The notes under the pieces were generated by a model, which had not been told where the DNA came from, did not search any database, and saw nothing but the letters and a program-made list of their open reading frames with translations. 40,976 bases of DNA from an uncultured Lentisphaerota bacterium (GTDB taxonomy: Bacteria > Verrucomicrobiota > Kiritimatiellia > CAIQIC01): NCBI GenBank assembly GCA_903912445.1, contig CAIWHP010000103.1:1-40976 (forward strand). Direction: 5' to 3'. Shown here in pieces: positions 23,901-30,498 of this stretch. The position numbers and the translations under genes are program-made. How positions within the stretch are numbered: position 1 is the first letter of the stretch; every line of letters starts with the position of its first letter.

Positions 23901-25045
23901 ACGGGCGCGACCTGGTGCGGGTGTTGCTGGGCTGGTGCATGCAGTTCGCTGCGGTGGCCGTCGCCGGCCGCGTGATGTTTCTGCCATTCTTTCAGCACTT
24001 CAGCGCGCCCGGCGCGAGCTTCATCCTCTGGCAGGGACCCCGGACGCCGCTCGCTGCCCAAGTGCTCATCCACGGCCTCTTCCTGCTGCCGCTCGCCGCC
24101 ATCGGGCTGGAGAGCCTGCTCGTCCGCCGCCGCTTCGGCGCCGATGGACGCTATCTGCGCAACTTCTTCTTGTTGCTCGTGGCGCTGTCCATCGCGCTAA
24201 TTATTGCAGTGGAGCTGGTGGCCTTCGGCTTCGATGTCGGCCGGATGAACACGGTGTTCAAATTCTATTTTCAAGTCTGGCTGCTGCTGAGCGTGGCGGT
24301 GGCGGCCGCCCTGCCCGTGCTGTTGGCGCCGGTGGTTCCCGGCTTGGCAACAGCCGGCGCACCGCCCTTCCCAACCTTGGAAGACCAGTCTCCGGTTCCT
24401 TCCGAAGGTTGGAAAACCCGCTGTGCCGCCGGGATCAACATCGTCGCGCTGCTGGCCATTGCCGTGCTCTGGTCCGCGGCGCTGCGCTACGTCCTGCTGG
24501 CGGTGCCGGCGCGCTGGGGGGACCGTTTCGCTGGGCACGGGGGGTGGGGTTTGAATGGTGCGGCCTTTATGAACACAGCGCGGCATACGGAGCTTGGGCG
24601 GGAATTTGGTCTGCAAGCCGACGCTGCCGCCATCCGCTGGCTGCAGGACAACGTGCGCGGATCGCCGGTGGTGTTGGAGGGCTGCCTGCCACAATACCGT
24701 TGGGGCGGGCGGATCAGCATCCACACCGGGCTCCCCACTGTCCTTGGCTGGCCGTGGCATGTGCTGCAGCAGCGGGGCGGGTTGCCCGGCGAAACCGTGA
24801 CCCAACGTCAGAAGGATATCCTGCGGATGTATACGGAGGCGGATACGGAGGCGGCGCGGGCATTGATCAGGAAGTACGCTGTGCGCTACGTGTGCTTCGG
24901 GCCGCTGGAAGAAATTCTGTATGGCGAGAAGTCACGGCAAAAACTCGACGCCGGGTGTGGCTCGTGGATGGAGCTGGCTTTCCGCCAGGGCGATCTATCG
25001 ATCTACCGGGTGACCACCGAAAAGAACCCGGGACTGGCCCCGTAA
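20909..25045 (+). CDS. GT-C glycosyltransferase fused to a DUF2298 ('YYY') domain
   Basis: The 1378-residue polytopic protein starts at the ATG at 20909; a longer frame exists upstream but it is antisense to the FkbM gene. N-terminal half: a hydrophobic helix, then HLLHPDERFLCM with Asp40-Glu41, the catalytic-loop motif of GT39/PMT-like GT-C enzymes, and about 10 helices. From about residue 635 a DUF2298 domain begins: LRRLPDRGWLVSKSVGLLL, FINYYYYGFVLMA (about 796), ITEFPFFTLLFGDLHAHLLA, GALYPLNAWDYP, RMNTVFKFYFQVWLLL (about 1112). It is a paralogue of the 13819 gene. Probably it transfers sugar from a polyprenyl carrier at the outer face of the membrane. An in-frame palindrome (24367-24415) encodes a non-hydrophobic insert. 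No clear ribosome site is seen. Confidence 0.9.
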   Translation: MKPFTSRVVTVGILAAILLLAAALRLAGRNWDQSHLLHPDERFLCMTTVALEVPSSWNAYLDTAHSPLNPHNRGCRFYPYGTLPLFAIRLLSHALSFNSLEDVCLLGRACSALVDVATVLLLFLLGRRLYGRAAGLLAAFLYSICVLPIQQSHFFTVDAWATLCTLAFLLCATWAAARGGVLRQAAAGVLLGLMLATKLSLISFAALALCAVLLPLASAKERWSCRRLACAAAGLAVMAAGALLAFRLANPYAFAGPGFFSGLNPLWLDNLKELSGLVSGRVDFPPALQWADRVRLLFPWWNMVAFGLGPALGLAAWAGWLAEGFSLWRATERKTERFLVWACIPLLLLHLGSQFACSMRYLMPIYPPLLLLGAHGLIRLAEHGARASRAALKNAATLAFALVLLGALAWTVAFTAIYRQPHTRLAASRWLLDHVPAGSAIANEYWDDPLPLRMEPGNNPLTSRYKSLTLTWYDEDTADKLERMLDVLERTDVVVLSSHRLLDSIPRLPMRFPMTTRYYQYLLDGRLGFERVAVFESFPSLGGWRLNDQIAEEAFSVYDHPRVQLFRKTPAWSAAAARRLLGEGIAWDNIPRVPSVRAVGWHNGMHLDAEQQRRVEQGGTWSRQLDPQHGLYDRASPVQRFPVLFWMLAVSGLGLAAFPLTACVLRRLPDRGWLVSKSVGLLLVGSGAWLLANLRQTPLQGHLVLTLLLALCSAVLAWRMRRTHGALWRQRGRLLMLEEGVFWLIFLAFLVLRAGNPDLWHPFRGGEKPMDFAFLQAILKSASWPPYHPWAAGEFINYYYYGFVLMAVPIRLTGLLPEIAYNLAVPTCAALLAAAAFTGAGALSSAFRPRCSGQRATPNDGARRLRAYVMAGLTGVFLSVLAGNLASWQVAGSVSPGDPQWYWNPSRAIPVPAGAVQPITEFPFFTLLFGDLHAHLLAAPFMLLVLVLCIQWLRRPGWPVLLMLALVTGALYPLNAWDYPTSLVLVMVALAIGQWQRHGRDLVRVLLGWCMQFAAVAVAGRVMFLPFFQHFSAPGASFILWQGPRTPLAAQVLIHGLFLLPLAAIGLESLLVRRRFGADGRYLRNFFLLLVALSIALIIAVELVAFGFDVGRMNTVFKFYFQVWLLLSVAVAAALPVLLAPVVPGLATAGAPPFPTLEDQSPVPSEGWKTRCAAGINIVALLAIAVLWSAALRYVLLAVPARWGDRFAGHGGWGLNGAAFMNTARHTELGREFGLQADAAAIRWLQDNVRGSPVVLEGCLPQYRWGGRISIHTGLPTVLGWPWHVLQQRGGLPGETVTQRQKDILRMYTEADTEAARALIRKYAVRYVCFGPLEEILYGEKSRQKLDAGCGSWMELAFRQGDLSIYRVTTEKNPGLAP
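24367..24415. repeat. Imperfect palindrome inside the GT-C/DUF2298 coding sequence
   Basis: The left arm CTTCCCAACCTTGGAAG and the complement of the right arm TTCCAACCTTCGGAAGG match with small gaps, so the DNA can form a long hairpin. In the reading frame it encodes a polar stretch (PFPTLEDQSPVPSEGWKT) between two membrane helices. The arms resemble the TTTCCA/TGGAAA palindrome at 1676-1691. Confidence 0.55.
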
Positions 25046-25120
25046 GCTGTGCGCCAGGGCGGGCTGTGGGCCGGGGCCACCACAGTCAAGGCTGGGCGCA
25101 AAATAATCGTTCGCCCGATA

Positions 25121-25149
25121 TTGACACTCCTCCGGAACCCATGTTATTT
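25121..25149 (+). promoter_or_regulatory. Predicted promoter of the Tat-signal small protein
   Basis: A perfect TTGACA (25121-25126), a 17-base spacer and TTATTT (25144-25149, or TATTTA one base later) lie about 37 bases before the ATG at 25187, in an unusually A/T-rich stretch. This suggests independent, possibly strong transcription rather than read-through from the giant gene. Confidence 0.5.
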
Positions 25150-25186
25150 ATCCGCGTATATTCGGTTGCGTAAAGAGGGGATTATC

Positions 25187-25450
25187 ATGAGCGACAAAAA
25201 GCCGGGAACGATGAGTAATGCCGAACGTGTTGCGCGTCGATCTTTCATTAAGAAATCCTTGGTGGGCACGGCGTTTGCCGTGCCGCTTATCGCGTCGCTC
25301 ACCAAGTCCGACATTTTGGTGAAGTCCGCCTTGGCGGCGAGCGTAGCCAAGCCCGCCTCTCCCGCGTCTGGGCCTACGCCTACGCCTGGACCTACGCCCG
25401 CACCTTCGCCTACGCCTACGCCTGGGCCCACGCCCACGCCTGGTGGTTAA
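25187..25450 (+). CDS. Small Tat-signal protein with Pro/Thr repeat tail
   Basis: The 87-residue protein has AGAGGGG seven bases before its ATG. ARRSFIKK (Arg17-Arg18) followed by a modest hydrophobic stretch (SLVGTAFAVPLIASL) is a twin-arginine export signal. Cleavage near SALA (about residue 50) would leave fewer than 40 residues. From residue 63 the tail is almost only Pro, Thr and Gly (PTPTPGPTPAP, PTPTPGPTPTPGG), coded by near-perfect 6- and 12-base repeats of CCTACG and CCTGGN. No enzyme domain is present. Similar short 'twin-arginine signal' proteins occur in many genomes without function. Its position 141 bases after a GT-C glycosyltransferase makes the Thr-rich tail a candidate glycosylation target; this is inference. 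Confidence 0.8.
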   Translation: MSDKKPGTMSNAERVARRSFIKKSLVGTAFAVPLIASLTKSDILVKSALAASVAKPASPASGPTPTPGPTPAPSPTPTPGPTPTPGG

Positions 25451-25572
25451 GTCCACGCTGCAAAGGAAAGATCCACTCACGCGAAAAGGCGCGCCGTGAA
25501 GTCTTTTGGCGATGCCGCTCGCTGTGTGGTTGATCGACTGCGGGGTCTCTTGCTGTTGGCGGCGGCTTCCGG

Positions 25573-26289
25573 CTATCGGGCTGGAAGCGTGAAACGCAAA
25601 CAGACCGTCTGCCAGAAGGAGCGCGGCGCGATTCCCAAGATCCGTAGGCCGCGAAGCGTTGTGCGGCCCGTGCGGCGGCAGCGGCAGGCGACCGGCACCG
25701 CCAGTATCCGGAACCGATGCTGGGCGGCCAGGCCCGAGAGGATTACGTTGGGCGCAAAAACGTAATCTGGGATCGCGGAAAAGAATGTACGGAACGCCGC
25801 CCCGCGCATCAGCCGATAGGGGCTGTTCACGTCGGCAATACCCGGGCCGTAACACACGCGCACCAAGGCACGCGAGATGCGCGTCATGATCCGGCGCGGC
25901 AACGGCGCCTGCCGGCCTTCCCGCCTGCCGAGCAGCAGGTCGTAGCGCTCACGCTCCCGCCAAAGGCACGCGAAAGTTTCCGGGCCGGTTTCATCGTCGG
26001 AGTCCACCTGGAAGATCCATTCCTTGTTGCCGTGCTCCCGGTAGCCTTGGAGAATTGTGGCGCCGTGCCCGCTGTTGGGTTTGTCGTGCACGACCACACG
26101 CGGGTGGGCGGCGGCGCAGGCGCGCAGTCGTTGCAGCGTGCCATCGGTGGAGCCGTCGTTGTAGGCGTGCAACTCATAGGGCAGGGCCAAGCGGTCCAGT
26201 TCACGGCACCACGCGTCCAGCACGTCGCCGACGACGGCCTCCTCGTTGTAGACGGGCATCACGACGGCCAGTGTTGCGGGTTGTGGCAT
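25573..26289 (-). CDS. GT2 family glycosyltransferase
   Basis: The 238-residue GT-A enzyme starts VVMPVYNEEAVVGDVL, followed by AYNDGSTDGTLQRLR and FQVDSDDETGPETF, where the DxD-like Asp residues bind metal and nucleotide sugar. GIADVNSPYRLMRGAAF is typical of the dolichyl-phosphate mannosyltransferase-like subgroup. No membrane helices follow, so it probably makes a polyprenyl-phosphate sugar or extends a glycan at the cytoplasmic face. The ATG has AAGGA five bases upstream, overlapping the stop of glf; the eight-base gap marks an operon with glf. A polyprenyl-P-sugar product would be the natural donor for the GT-C proteins of this locus. Confidence 0.92.
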   Translation of the reverse strand: MPQPATLAVVMPVYNEEAVVGDVLDAWCRELDRLALPYELHAYNDGSTDGTLQRLRACAAAHPRVVVHDKPNSGHGATILQGYREHGNKEWIFQVDSDDETGPETFACLWRERERYDLLLGRREGRQAPLPRRIMTRISRALVRVCYGPGIADVNSPYRLMRGAAFRTFFSAIPDYVFAPNVILSGLAAQHRFRILAVPVACRCRRTGRTTLRGLRILGIAPRSFWQTVCLRFTLPAR

Positions 26290-26297
26290 GGGCTTCC

Positions 26298-27425
26298 TTA
26301 CGGTCGCAGCCGGATGATCTGTTCCGCGACGGCCAGCGCTTGCGCCACCGTGTCATCCATGTCGAGATATTGGTAGGAACCCAGACGCCCGCCGAACACC
26401 ACCTGTTCTTCCGCCTGGGCCAAAGCCTGGTATTTCTGCAGCAGCTCGATATTGCGGGGCGTGTTGATGGGATAATAAGGGTCGTCCTCCGGGCCGGCAG
26501 CCCGTGAGTACTCCGTATAGGTGATGGTGCCCGGGGTTGGCCGGCGCTCGGGGTGAAAGTGCTTGAACTCATGGATACGGGTGTAGGGGACCTCCAAGTC
26601 GGCATAGTTCATCACCGAGCAGCCCTGCGCATCCGGTTCAGAATACCGCCGCACATCGAACCGCAACGTCCGCCACTCCAGGCGTCCCTCGCAGTAATTG
26701 AAATACTGGTCCAGCGGGCCGGAATACACCACCAAGTCGTACTCCTTGCGCCGCGCGCCCAGGTCGAAAAAGTTCGTATTCAACTGCAGTTCGATCAGGG
26801 GATGATCCAGCAGGCGCTCAAACAATCGCGTATAGCCGTCCCACGGAATGCCTTCGTACAGGTCGTCATAATAGCGCGTGTTGTAATTGTGCCGCACCGG
26901 CAGACGCGTGATGATATCGGCCGAGAGCTGGCGCGGATCCGTTTCCCATTGTTTATGGGTGTAACCTTTGATGAAGGCCTCGTACAGTGGCCGGCCGAGC
27001 AAGGCCACCGCTTTTTCCTCCAGATTGGCCGGCTGGTTTATGCCGGCCTGCTCCACCTCGCGCTGGAGGAAGGCCGCCACCTCCCGCGGTTCCAGGCTGC
27101 CACCATAAAAGGCATTGATGGTGCCCAGGTTGATGGGCATGGTGTACACGCGGTTGCGATACTTGGCATGGACCACATGCCGGTAGCCATTGAAGCGTGC
27201 AAAGCGTTGAAGGTAGTTCCAGACCGCCTCGTTGCTGGTGTGAAAGATATGCGAGCCGTAGGCGTGGCATTCCACTCCGGTTTCGGGATCCATGCGGGAA
27301 TAGCACTGGCCACCGACCTGCGCACGCTTGTCGATGAGCGTCACCCGGAGCCCCGCAACAGCCGCCAGCCTTTCGGCCACCACGGCTCCAAAAAAGCCTG
27401 CACCAACCACTAGTACATTGGACAC
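26298..27425 (-). CDS. glf: UDP-galactopyranose mutase
   Basis: The 375-residue FAD enzyme converts UDP-galactopyranose to UDP-galactofuranose. NVLVVGAGFFGAVVAERLA is the FAD-binding Rossmann motif. GGQCYSRMDPETGVECHAYGSHIFHTS, YRNRVYTMPINLGTINAFYG, KGYTHKQWETDPRQLSADII and the RLGSYQYLDMD end are the conserved UGM blocks, including the substrate-binding Tyr/Trp/Arg positions. It starts at a GTG (27425) with AAAGGT eight bases upstream. It shows that the glycan made here probably contains galactofuranose. It is the first gene of a two-gene unit with GT2. Confidence 0.95.
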   Translation of the reverse strand: MSNVLVVGAGFFGAVVAERLAAVAGLRVTLIDKRAQVGGQCYSRMDPETGVECHAYGSHIFHTSNEAVWNYLQRFARFNGYRHVVHAKYRNRVYTMPINLGTINAFYGGSLEPREVAAFLQREVEQAGINQPANLEEKAVALLGRPLYEAFIKGYTHKQWETDPRQLSADIITRLPVRHNYNTRYYDDLYEGIPWDGYTRLFERLLDHPLIELQLNTNFFDLGARRKEYDLVVYSGPLDQYFNYCEGRLEWRTLRFDVRRYSEPDAQGCSVMNYADLEVPYTRIHEFKHFHPERRPTPGTITYTEYSRAAGPEDDPYYPINTPRNIELLQKYQALAQAEEQVVFGGRLGSYQYLDMDDTVAQALAVAEQIIRLRP

Positions 27426-27732
27426 GGTTTCAATACCTTTTCATGCTGCCGACTGGAACCCTTGGGCGTTACCGACATGCGTTTTCTCCACCGTTCCGTA
27501 CGGCTGTTCACAGTCTGTCACTTCTTACAGCCCGCGCTCCGCTTCCACGAATCCTGTAACGCATGGGAGCATATCCTCCGCGATACGGAGTGTCCACAGT
27601 AACCTGACCCATTAGCGGTCAAAGTCTATGCTGTCATCGATCTCGACCACGACCGCGTCCACAGCGGCGTTGGCTGGAAGGAACCGGGCAACACTTTATC
27701 CTGAACAATCAACCTCGACACACGGGTTGTGC
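27426..27732. other. Intergenic region upstream of glf
   Basis: About 307 bases separate glf from the downstream end of the GT-C gene. No gene is supported. On the plus strand, 27621-27693 reads as a coding-like piece (VKVYAVIDLDHDRVHSGVGW...) ending in TGA. It has no start codon and only about 26 open codons, so it may be the relic C-terminus of a lost gene. No strong promoter was recognised. Confidence 0.35.
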
Positions 27733-29925
27733 TTACCACTTAATGGCCTTGCGCCCCAACTTCTCCGGTAAGGTGGGATCGAATCCGTCCCGGATGAACA
27801 CGGCTTTCTTGAATTCAGGATCAAACAACACGGCGGCGATATCCAGGCTCTGCCAGCTGCGCTCCTTTATCACGACGGCTGAATGCGCCAAGTCCATGGT
27901 TCTGATGCGCTCGTAAAGCTCCTGATCGATTCCATTGTAGTTGCGGTAGCAGGGGAGATTGGCGGCGGCAGACATCGCATTATAGGCGATCAGCACCGCC
28001 CACAGAGCCACTTGAGTGATGCGGGACCAGTTCGCAGCGCAGTGATCCCAGAGCGCGCATCCTCCGCGAGCGGCCAGCAGGCAGAAGGCGAACAGCGCTT
28101 CAAAGTAAAATCTCGGCCCGTATCCATGAATCCCATAGCTGTTGATAAAGAAATGAGCACCTATCAGGCAGAGCGCCGCCGACAGCAGGCTGAAGTCTTT
28201 CCATGACGGTCTGAAGAAAAAAACCACAAAAATTAAGGCGAGCGACAACACGCAAACCGGGAGGGACCACAGGATGGAGGGTAAAAAGGCCAGCGTCGAG
28301 TCACCCCAGTTAAGCCCATAGGTCAGGTGCTCCCAGGTTACCGACAGGTGGTGGTAGATCCTGTAGCCGGTAGTCAGGTAGTCGCCCGTGAGGAATTTGT
28401 TGTTGAGCATGCAAGCGGCCAGGACCGGCAGGGCTCCGGCCGCGGCGGCCAGCGCCTTGAAGGATAAAAAAGCACGCCGGTGTGCGATGGCTATGCTGGC
28501 CAGGACCGGGAGGCATAGAGCGGGCGTGGTCAGGCTTCGGATGCCAAACCCGTAGGCAAACGAGAACCCCGCAAGCGCCAACCACGCCGCGTTCTTACGA
28601 TCAAGGTACTTGAGCGAGGCCCAGATCGTAACGAGACAGCACAGCATTGCGGCCTGATGTGTCAGATAGTCGCCGCTCAGCACGATCGCGAGCGGGCTGA
28701 TGCCGTAGCAGAGCGCAGCGACGAGCCCGGTGCGCGGGTTGAACATCTTCGCGCCGGTCAGATAGATCATGACCAGGCAGGCGCTAGAAATAAGCGGGTT
28801 GGCAAGGGGCGCCAGCCGTAGGCCCGCAAAGCCAGCCAGCATCACCGGCCAGAAAAAGGGGTAGTGATAGAAAATATGTGATCCGCGCAGCATGCCGCCA
28901 TTCGAAAGAAAGGCTTCGTATGGGGCTGTGGGGGGCGTGGCGGTGAGGTGTCCCGAGAGCAGGATTAACGCCTGGCGGTAGTAAACGGCCGAGTCGGGGA
29001 TGTGGGGGATGCCCCCCATGACGTGATAACTGAAGAAAGCTCCGATGGTCAGGTGCAGTAAGGCCAGAGCCGCGACCAGAAGAGCGATAACCCGTGACGG
29101 GTGGGCGCGGAGAAAGAGAAACAAACCGGCGGTTTGATGCGTTTGAGGGGCAGACGCAGGAGGGATGCCAAAGCCTAACAACCGGAACGGAAAAACAAGC
29201 AGCATGGCGGTGAATACGGCTTCCGTGAGCAAATTGATGATGCGGCTGAGGTTGATGAGACGGGCCTCGCTTGGTTCAAAGCTGTGATAGCCGCATGGGC
29301 TGTCCGGTCTGGATATGAACGTGTTGTTGTCTATGTAGCCGTCATTTTGCCCGACATGTACGCGCCCTGGCATATATAGACTTAAACTTCTCGCCCCGCG
29401 GCCTATGAACGTGGCCTGAATTTTGAAGGGGGCCTCCACTCCGTGGTTCAGAAGCGGAACCTCCCCGGATTCAAAGCGGTCTTGGGTCCAGTCGCCCAGT
29501 GTGTTCCGATAACAGGGGTAGGCAGGAGCGTGTATCCAGTTGTCCAGAAGATCCCGCCCCCAGAGGTACAAGCTGCGTTTTTCATGGTTAACGATAACGC
29601 GGTCGCCCTGCGAAACCTGAAGACGAACAAGGCCCGTTTCTGCCAGCCGGCTGCGCTGAAAGGATGCCGTCAGTCGGTCCAGTTTTTGCTGGGGCAGCTG
29701 GAGTTCCAAGGGGACGCCCTGAACGACGGCATTCAAGTTGGTGCCGTCATAGGTCACCTCGACGGTGCTTTCGAACCGGGTCAGCTGGGACACCACAAGC
29801 AGGGTCGCGATTAGGCCTCCCCATCCGGCCATGATCTTCCCGCGAGTGAGCCAAATCGGGGAGGACGTTGCGCCGGCTGCTCGGCCAGGCTCCTGTCGTG
29901 GTCGTACTCCATTCGCGGAGTTCAC
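27733..29925 (-). CDS. GT-C-type (GT39/ArnT-like) integral membrane glycosyltransferase
   Basis: The 730-residue protein starts at a GTG with AAGGA six bases upstream. After a cytoplasmic leader, one helix (MAGWGGLIATLLVVSQL, about residue 32) precedes a soluble extracytoplasmic beta-rich region (residues about 50-230; VEVTYDGTNLNAVVQG, LYMPGRVHVGQNDGYIDNN). About 11 helices follow from residue 235. GIPHIPDSAVYYRQALIL stands where GT-C enzymes carry their acidic loop motif, with a single Asp. IFYHYPFFWPVMLAG and a helix run up to about residue 650 fit the ArnT/PMT-like superfamily. The DNA is visibly less GC-rich than the other glycan genes. The role is probably sugar transfer from a polyprenyl carrier; donor and acceptor are unknown. 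Confidence 0.8.
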   Translation of the reverse strand: MNSANGVRPRQEPGRAAGATSSPIWLTRGKIMAGWGGLIATLLVVSQLTRFESTVEVTYDGTNLNAVVQGVPLELQLPQQKLDRLTASFQRSRLAETGLVRLQVSQGDRVIVNHEKRSLYLWGRDLLDNWIHAPAYPCYRNTLGDWTQDRFESGEVPLLNHGVEAPFKIQATFIGRGARSLSLYMPGRVHVGQNDGYIDNNTFISRPDSPCGYHSFEPSEARLINLSRIINLLTEAVFTAMLLVFPFRLLGFGIPPASAPQTHQTAGLFLFLRAHPSRVIALLVAALALLHLTIGAFFSYHVMGGIPHIPDSAVYYRQALILLSGHLTATPPTAPYEAFLSNGGMLRGSHIFYHYPFFWPVMLAGFAGLRLAPLANPLISSACLVMIYLTGAKMFNPRTGLVAALCYGISPLAIVLSGDYLTHQAAMLCCLVTIWASLKYLDRKNAAWLALAGFSFAYGFGIRSLTTPALCLPVLASIAIAHRRAFLSFKALAAAAGALPVLAACMLNNKFLTGDYLTTGYRIYHHLSVTWEHLTYGLNWGDSTLAFLPSILWSLPVCVLSLALIFVVFFFRPSWKDFSLLSAALCLIGAHFFINSYGIHGYGPRFYFEALFAFCLLAARGGCALWDHCAANWSRITQVALWAVLIAYNAMSAAANLPCYRNYNGIDQELYERIRTMDLAHSAVVIKERSWQSLDIAAVLFDPEFKKAVFIRDGFDPTLPEKLGRKAIKW

Positions 29926-30498
29926 ATCAGTCCTTAGCCCGTCTTGCGGGTGACAACGAATACCAGCACACCTTCGTTCGGCCGCGCCAGCTGGACCCCC
30001 TGCCTTCGGCGTCCAGACAAGAAATTATCTGAGCGCGCCCACCGGGGGAGCGCTACTTATCAACCGCATGATGACGTTGAAAAACTTGCATGCCACCTCC
30101 GCAAAAGCAAGCCTGTTGCGCGGCCAAGTTTAGCAAGAGCGGGCGAGCGCGGCGGGGGTATCAGTCGTGAACGGGTGTGGGCTCGGTACCAAGTAATCAG
30201 GAGAGGCCTGGGCCTCCTCGGTAGCGGGTCAGTCGATGGCCTCTTGGGCACAGGGCTGTTGGAGGGCCCGAAACGGAGCTTGATTCTGCGGGAAGGCCTG
30301 TAAAAATGCACAGATGCTTTGCCGCTGTTGTCATCCCGTGGGGGAACGGCGCTCCCCCGGTGGATGCGCGTTGCTGATACGCAGGGGGCCGGCAGCGCCG
30401 GCGCAGCACGGCGGCTCCGCCCCAAAAGCTCAAATCTGCCCCATGTTCACCCCGGTATCCGGTCGTGCGCGTGGCGGTTTCCGTCAGGAGTCAAGCTC
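29926..30498. other. 573-base intergenic region between the GT-C gene and the rhamnosidase
   Basis: No credible gene is present. It serves as the divergent upstream region of both flanking genes. A hairpin GGGGGA-ACGGCGC-TCCCCC (30340-30358) and nearby GC-rich inverted sequences (around 30390-30420) resemble the other palindromic elements of the window. Short frames through it have no start signals or conserved motifs. AGGAG at 30486-30490 is the ribosome site of the rhamnosidase gene. Confidence 0.5.
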
